Below, in pieces: positions 59,570-64,000 of a stretch of DNA of 64,000 bases. The DNA is from Ananas comosus (Eukaryota; Streptophyta; Magnoliopsida; Poales; Bromeliaceae). The translations under genes were made by a program, and so were the position numbers. The stretch lies in the NCBI RefSeq assembly GCF_001540865.1, contig NC_033621.1, positions 21,232,769-21,296,768 of the forward strand, written 5' to 3'. The stretch's first letter is position 1. Each line of letters opens with the position of its first letter. The notes below the pieces were generated by a model. That model did not search any database. It had not been told where the DNA came from and saw nothing but the letters and a program-made list of their open reading frames with translations.

Positions 59570-60524
59570 TTGCTGGTGCCATAAGCAAGGTGCACTTTTT
59601 GCTTTCATTTTGGTAATCACAAATGTGTGAGTATATATCCTTAACATTGGCCGATTTTCAGATTGATTTTGAAGCTATGAACCCCTTTCAGGCTATTTAG
59701 GAGGGTTCTCCATCTATAAGATTTGGAGAATTAGGGTTCTTTTGGTGCCCCAATGAAGTAATACAACATTTTACATGTCCTTAATAATAGCCTTTTTGTT
59801 ATAGCGGGTAAAATATAGACTGTTCATGCACTGTTTGTTTACCAGTTATTACTAGCTTAAGTTATTGTGATCTACGTTTCTTCTGTCATGCTGAACATGC
59901 TGTTGTTTGTGGAACTAAAAAATTATGGTTTGAAAGAGAGTTTTATATGTGCTGGTGTTTCTTCTATCCAAGCGAATATTGTCCTGTAGTATGTAAACTT
60001 TTAATGTGTTTTCTCTTCGCCATCCTTTCGACTGGAAATTGCTAAGACACACCTTTAACATGACCATCCAACCTTTTAAATTGTAATGGTGTCGATTAAT
60101 ATCTTGGCCTATACATGGCTGCCTCTTATAAAAAGTCCAACAACAAATACTGCTACAGAAATGTCCCTACATACACTATATTGCATCCGACGCTCGATTC
60201 CGTCCAAATGGCGGCGGGAAAAAGAGTGCGCGGGAGAGATATATATTTATAGAGAGATTAAGAGAGAGCGAGAGGGAGAGAGAGAGGGTGGGGAATACTT
60301 GATGTCTTGAGAGAGAGAAAATAAAGCTAGAATACTTGATGTCTTAGTAATAGATTTTTCAATGCTTGCGGTATTTTATATATAGAACATCACATTCAAA
60401 TTAAAAATTAATTTTAAGATATGAATTTTCAAAAATTAGATGCGGTGCATGAGTCATATGGATACACCACGTCAAAGTCTATTACTTATGCATCAAAGTA
60501 AGATTTGAAATTTTAATTGTAATA
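59570..60524. other. 3' flank of the Mdm35-like gene and spacer
   Basis: No gene. A (GA)n-rich stretch lies at 60240-60320. The 15-base word AATACTTGATGTCTT occurs twice, near 60293 and 60331. 60170-60240 has a short GC-richer patch of unknown origin. Confidence 0.35.
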
Positions 60525-60673
60525 TTTTTTTGAGAGAAAGGTAACAAGTTACCCGATTCGTTCATTTTTTTAGAAATAAACTTTGTTAGAAATGTGAAGC
60601 AACTTGGCTTCGAACTTGGAAACTTAGATACCAACCATCAAACCCTTCGCCAGTTGTGTCAGGTACGGTTGGT
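60525..60673 (-). mobile_element. tRNA-derived SINE, second copy
   Basis: Same structure as 35728-35902. On minus it runs from ACCAACCGTACCTGAC through CAAGTTCGAAGCCAAG to TTACCTTTCTCTCAAAAAAA. The tail and B-box are clear. Its target duplication could not be resolved. Confidence 0.75.
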
Positions 60674-60699
60674 GACTATTCTATGTATTGTTAAATGCT

Positions 60700-61739
60700 A
60701 AAATGAAAATTTATGATTCTCTATATGTAGATGTTTTGAATTTCGGAGAATATATCTAAATGGTTAGATCTTATTAAGGTATATATTAGAGAGTTTTACG
60801 AAGTGTTACACATGAGATTTACCTATATAGCTGAGTGCATGTAATATTTTCTGTGGGCCAACCTATCGAAAATTTGAAATATTTGAATTTGTTATCTAAC
60901 AAACAATAGTAATTTTAACGCTATTAAGCTATTAATTTTAACATTATTAAATTTTAAAAACTATCAATTTTAAAAATTTCTTGACAAATAACTCAGTCCG
61001 CACATTAATTTCAATATATCTAATGACAAACTACTGAAATTATATTTAAACAGTTTTGTCAGGTAAATTTGCAACCAAGAAGATCATTCAAAGTACAGTA
61101 GATATATAGAATTTAGCTTTGGTATTCAAGTTATTTTAATCTCTCTTTTCAGTCGGTCATCAAGTGTTGAAAAATTTATTGATCTTAACTTAGTATTCAA
61201 CTCCAAACTATAATTGATGGTAAGTTTCTATCAAAATCTGAACATATTATTATTATTATTATTTAATTAAAACCATCTAGCAACTATGATCCTGCAGCGA
61301 AGCGTGAGCCTTCACTAGTTATTCATTTGTACATTAGCATAGCATAAGTAGTAATCCACCGTATTTGCAACTCACACTTAGCAGATCCTTAGAAATGAAA
61401 CCGTAGCGGCCTCAACCAACAACTAAGTACCATTTTGAAACAGACCCCTCAAACTTTATTATTATTTTTTGTATTGTATTTACAGTTCACTATCTGCAGA
61501 TCCTTGGATATAAAACCGTAGCTGCATCAGCTAACGACTATGTAACATTTTACAATAGACCCCTCGACTTCATTCCCTTTTTCTTTGACAACCCGTCAAG
61601 TTTTGCTTGTTTTAGTTAAATTTGGGATTCCTAACGGAGCCATTGGTTTTGAAATGAGCAAACGCAGAGGAGGATGGCCCGATCGAAATATTTGACGAAG
61701 TTGAAGGACCCATTTTGAATTGCTTCGAACGCTTTCGCC
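60700..61739. other. A/T-rich spacer with a short tandem duplication
   Basis: 61370-61460 and 61484-61577 are diverged copies of one unit (GCAGATCCTTAGAAATGAAACC / GCAGATCCTTGGATATAAAACC, then CAGACCCCTC / TAGACCCCTC). No gene. Confidence 0.5.
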
Positions 61740-62040
61740 TCAGCAGATCACACAGCATTGAGGGTAGTCCTCAGTAACTTGTACATAAGAAGGTATGACA
61801 ATGTACGGATTAATTACGGGGTCGTTCGGATCGTCTTCTTGTCGCCGTCTTTCGTGGGCTCGTTTTTCTTCTTGTCCTCCTCCTTGGCTCGCCCGACGTG
61901 GGAAATCTCAGCGTGCCATTACTTCCTCACCTTGTTAGCGACGCTCACTGGGTCGACGTCCCCGACAACGGTGAGCTTCTTCTCCTTCGTGTCCATCTGT
62001 CCATGGAGATGGAATCAATCCCTGTTGATGTCGTAGGCAA
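61740..62040 (-). pseudogene. Heavy-metal-associated isoprenylated plant protein (HIPP) pseudogene
   Basis: Minus-strand fragments in neighbouring frames read GIDSISMD, then EKKLTVVGDVDPVSVANKVRK, a TAA stop, WHAEISHVG-AKEEDKKK, and after a frame change YPQCCVIC and a stop. This is the second half of a HIPP/HMA protein ending in a CaaX box (CVIC). The family binds metal through an HMA fold and is membrane-anchored by prenylation. At least one stop and two frame changes break it, and the N-terminal CxxC half is not seen. Confidence 0.7.
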
Positions 62041-62089
62041 AGTGTAGATCAGGTTTGTGTCTACATGGGTTTAATTGCTGAAGTTATTA

Positions 62090-62530
62090 GGGTAAAATGT
62101 ACAGGTAGCCCCTGTAGTTTTGCCATATTGAGATTTAACCCCTGAAAACTTCAGTTTTTCCAGCACAGATTTTTTTTGCATTTTGCAATCATATCCTTGA
62201 TCCCATATTGCCTAACTTTCATCTTGTGACATCCCGGTCAGGTGATGGGTAATTACTTGTTTAAAAAAATTTTGTTTTAAAATTTTTATTTTTTTGTCGT
62301 TAAACAATTTGTTGCAAGCAATCTATTATTTCTTCCTATACTATTTCCTATAGAAACTCTACTTAAGAAAAGTAAAAAAATAACAATAATATCTAACGTG
62401 GTCGAAACTATTTAAGCAAAAATTTTAGGACTCGGTAGTAAGCAGAGGTGACTTTTACTCTTATGTTTTCTAATGACTTACTGTCATACATATAGGGAGA
62501 GAGACAGAGAGTGTGTGTGTGTCTAGCTTA
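62090..62530. other. Spacer with MULE-derived wording
   Basis: 62088-62240 begins GGGTAAAATGTACAGGTAGCC and has CCCCTGTAGTTTTGCC, wording typical of MULE-derived MITEs. No intact pair of ends was found. Confidence 0.35.
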
Positions 62531-62670
62531 TATGCTTTCAGAAGTACGGTGATTTTCATATTATCAAATTATTTTCGAAGCTGGGACTTCTGAATTGACG
62601 ATTGTCTCCGTTAAACTTTGATTTAAAATATTAGAAGTATCTAGAAAATAAATTTCGTAATTTGAAAATA
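62530..62670. mobile_element. Foldback-MITE half
   Basis: CTTTCAGAAGTACGGTG, TTATTTTCGAAGCTGGGAC and GAATTGACGATTGTCTCCG align with the left arm and core of 52796-53334. The right arm is missing, and the SUVH fragment starts 220 bp further on. Confidence 0.5.
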
Positions 62671-62889
62671 TCAAGAGCATTGAAAGTATCTGAAGGTAGA
62701 AATGATTGGAAAAATAGATGTAATGGTGGAAAAGTTGGTAAACCAAGCGTTTGGTGCTGCTAGAAGCACCACAATCGAACTCTATAGAATTTGGCTTAGA
62801 TTACTTTTAATAGTATTTGAGTTTTCTTATTATCAAGTTTATTATTCTTGGACGAAAAATTGTAGGGTTGGGATAAGAGTAGTCCCCTA

Positions 62890-64000
62890 ATATCAAAGAG
62901 GTAGTCGTCGTTGCTCCTCTGTTCAGCCTCTTTATCCTGAAGCAGCTCGCCTACAGATTCACATATGAAGCTTCCGGACGGAATAGAACTCAAGGATCTG
63001 ACCCCCCACCCTCTCGACAGGGTCTTGAATATTTCTAGCTGTATTTTGATACCGTGCTGGCTCACCCTGTTGTGGCACGGCGGCAGACACTTGCAGTTTG
63101 GCCTGCACTCAGTATATAAGTGGCTTCGCCTGAACAATAGCGCCGTTGAAATTAAATGGAATTTCCCCTCCATTTTTCATCGCACAAGCGCACTTGGCAG
63201 AATCCGAACAGCCGCCAGAACAGTCGCAACCCATGGGACGAGTGTTGGCATACCATGGTGGATATATGATCTTGGTGATATATTGAAACGGCGGCGGCCG
63301 CTCATCATCGATTGTGTTGACCGCACAGGTTGGTATCTTCTCCTTGCCTTGAGATATATCACGCACACATAAACCTTTGCGGACTTTCAACCTTTTTGTC
63401 TTGTTAACTACATTTAGGGCAAGTTCGGGTAGCCCTGGCATTCGTCTCAACTGGAACTTAAAAACAGAAACACCATGGGGCACTTTCTCACTCCAATACT
63501 TCTCAACAAGGTACAATCCTGCGTAAGTGAACGTCGAGACCATCTTAATCCGCCCATCGGAGCTATCGCCCCCTTTATGCTCCTTAAAGCCATGTATAAC
63601 CCTCACAGGTGTCTGCATGTCAATGCTGTTTTTGAGTGCTAGGTTCCCACGCTCGAGCTTCTGGTCTTCCGCTTCTTTCTTACCTGCGGGTTTTCCTCCC
63701 GCGCCAGAATATATTAGCACATCCGAACTGTCGATGTCATCAGGGTAGCCGCCAGAAGCAACGATGCTTGTCGCAAGACGTAGACCGTTTTTGACTACAG
63801 AATCTATACCTCCTTGATAAGGGCAGTGAAGTCCAACAATAGAGAGCTCCACCCGATAGTAGAATTCGTCCCCGACTTCAACCCCAGGAACGTTTCCTAA
63901 TACTGCTTCACCAGAGTTAACATACTCGTTGCACCTTTTGAGGACCGCGGCTGCCTCTAGATCGATCCTGCCAATCTTGCCCGATTCCTTTGTTGACTTG
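62890..64000 (-). pseudogene. Truncated, frameshifted second SUVH copy (continues past the window)
   Basis: Aligns with 38099-39208 of the intact SUVH gene over the full 1.1 kb at roughly 96% identity by eye (about 40 substitutions). It covers the end of the N-terminal half, the SRA domain, pre-SET and the first part of SET. A one-base insertion at about 63113, inside the pre-SET coding sequence, shifts the frame. Homology stops at 62890, so the last 122 residues or so are missing, including NHSC and the post-SET cysteines. CEYVGE has become CESVGE. The left junction abuts A/T-rich repeat DNA. It cannot encode an active methyltransferase. The N-terminal region lies outside the window. Confidence 0.93.

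Overview
The window is plant nuclear DNA. It holds split genes with GT-AG introns, GC-rich first exons beside AT-rich introns and spacers, plant-type genes (VHA-C, SUVH, APM1, an isoprenylated heavy-metal-protein pseudogene), and dense MITEs, SINEs and solo LTRs. The GC-rich 5' exons and Del/Tekay-like LTR ends lean towards a monocot. I cannot name the species.

Layout. 1-7.4 kb: gene-free, AT-rich, with a solo LTR inside a tandem duplication and several MITEs. 7.4-15.5 kb (minus): an hnRNP Q-like protein with three RRMs, eight coding exons and a 2.5-kb leader intron. 15.5-20.8 kb: spacer with a MULE-type MITE and a solo LTR. 21.1-29.2 kb (plus): V-ATPase subunit C, eleven exons, whose fourth intron carries a 2.4-kb solo LTR. 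29.8-34.3 kb: a Pack-MULE-like element with a 9-bp target duplication, a GC-rich block and internal duplications. 34.3-37.5 kb: spacer with a SINE and a foldback element. 37.7-40.9 kb (minus): an intronless SUVH H3K9 methyltransferase. 41.9-52.6 kb (minus): M1 aminopeptidase APM1, nineteen exons. 55.0-59.6 kb (plus): a small Mdm35/TRIAP1-type twin CX9C protein, three exons. 61.7-62.0 kb (minus): an isoprenylated heavy-metal-protein pseudogene. 62.9-64.0 kb (minus): a truncated, frameshifted second copy of the SUVH gene, cut by the window end.

The genes are unrelated housekeeping or chromatin genes and do not form a pathway. I reconstructed exon structures by joining GT-AG boundaries. All four multi-exon models keep frame throughout and give lengths close to those I recall for their families (484, 374, 884 and 96 residues).

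The most unusual content is in the repeats. At least ten foldback elements sit in or beside TA or CT microsatellites. They have different terminal arms, but several share an internal module, which suggests one superfamily. I found no evidence of a new protein-based system.
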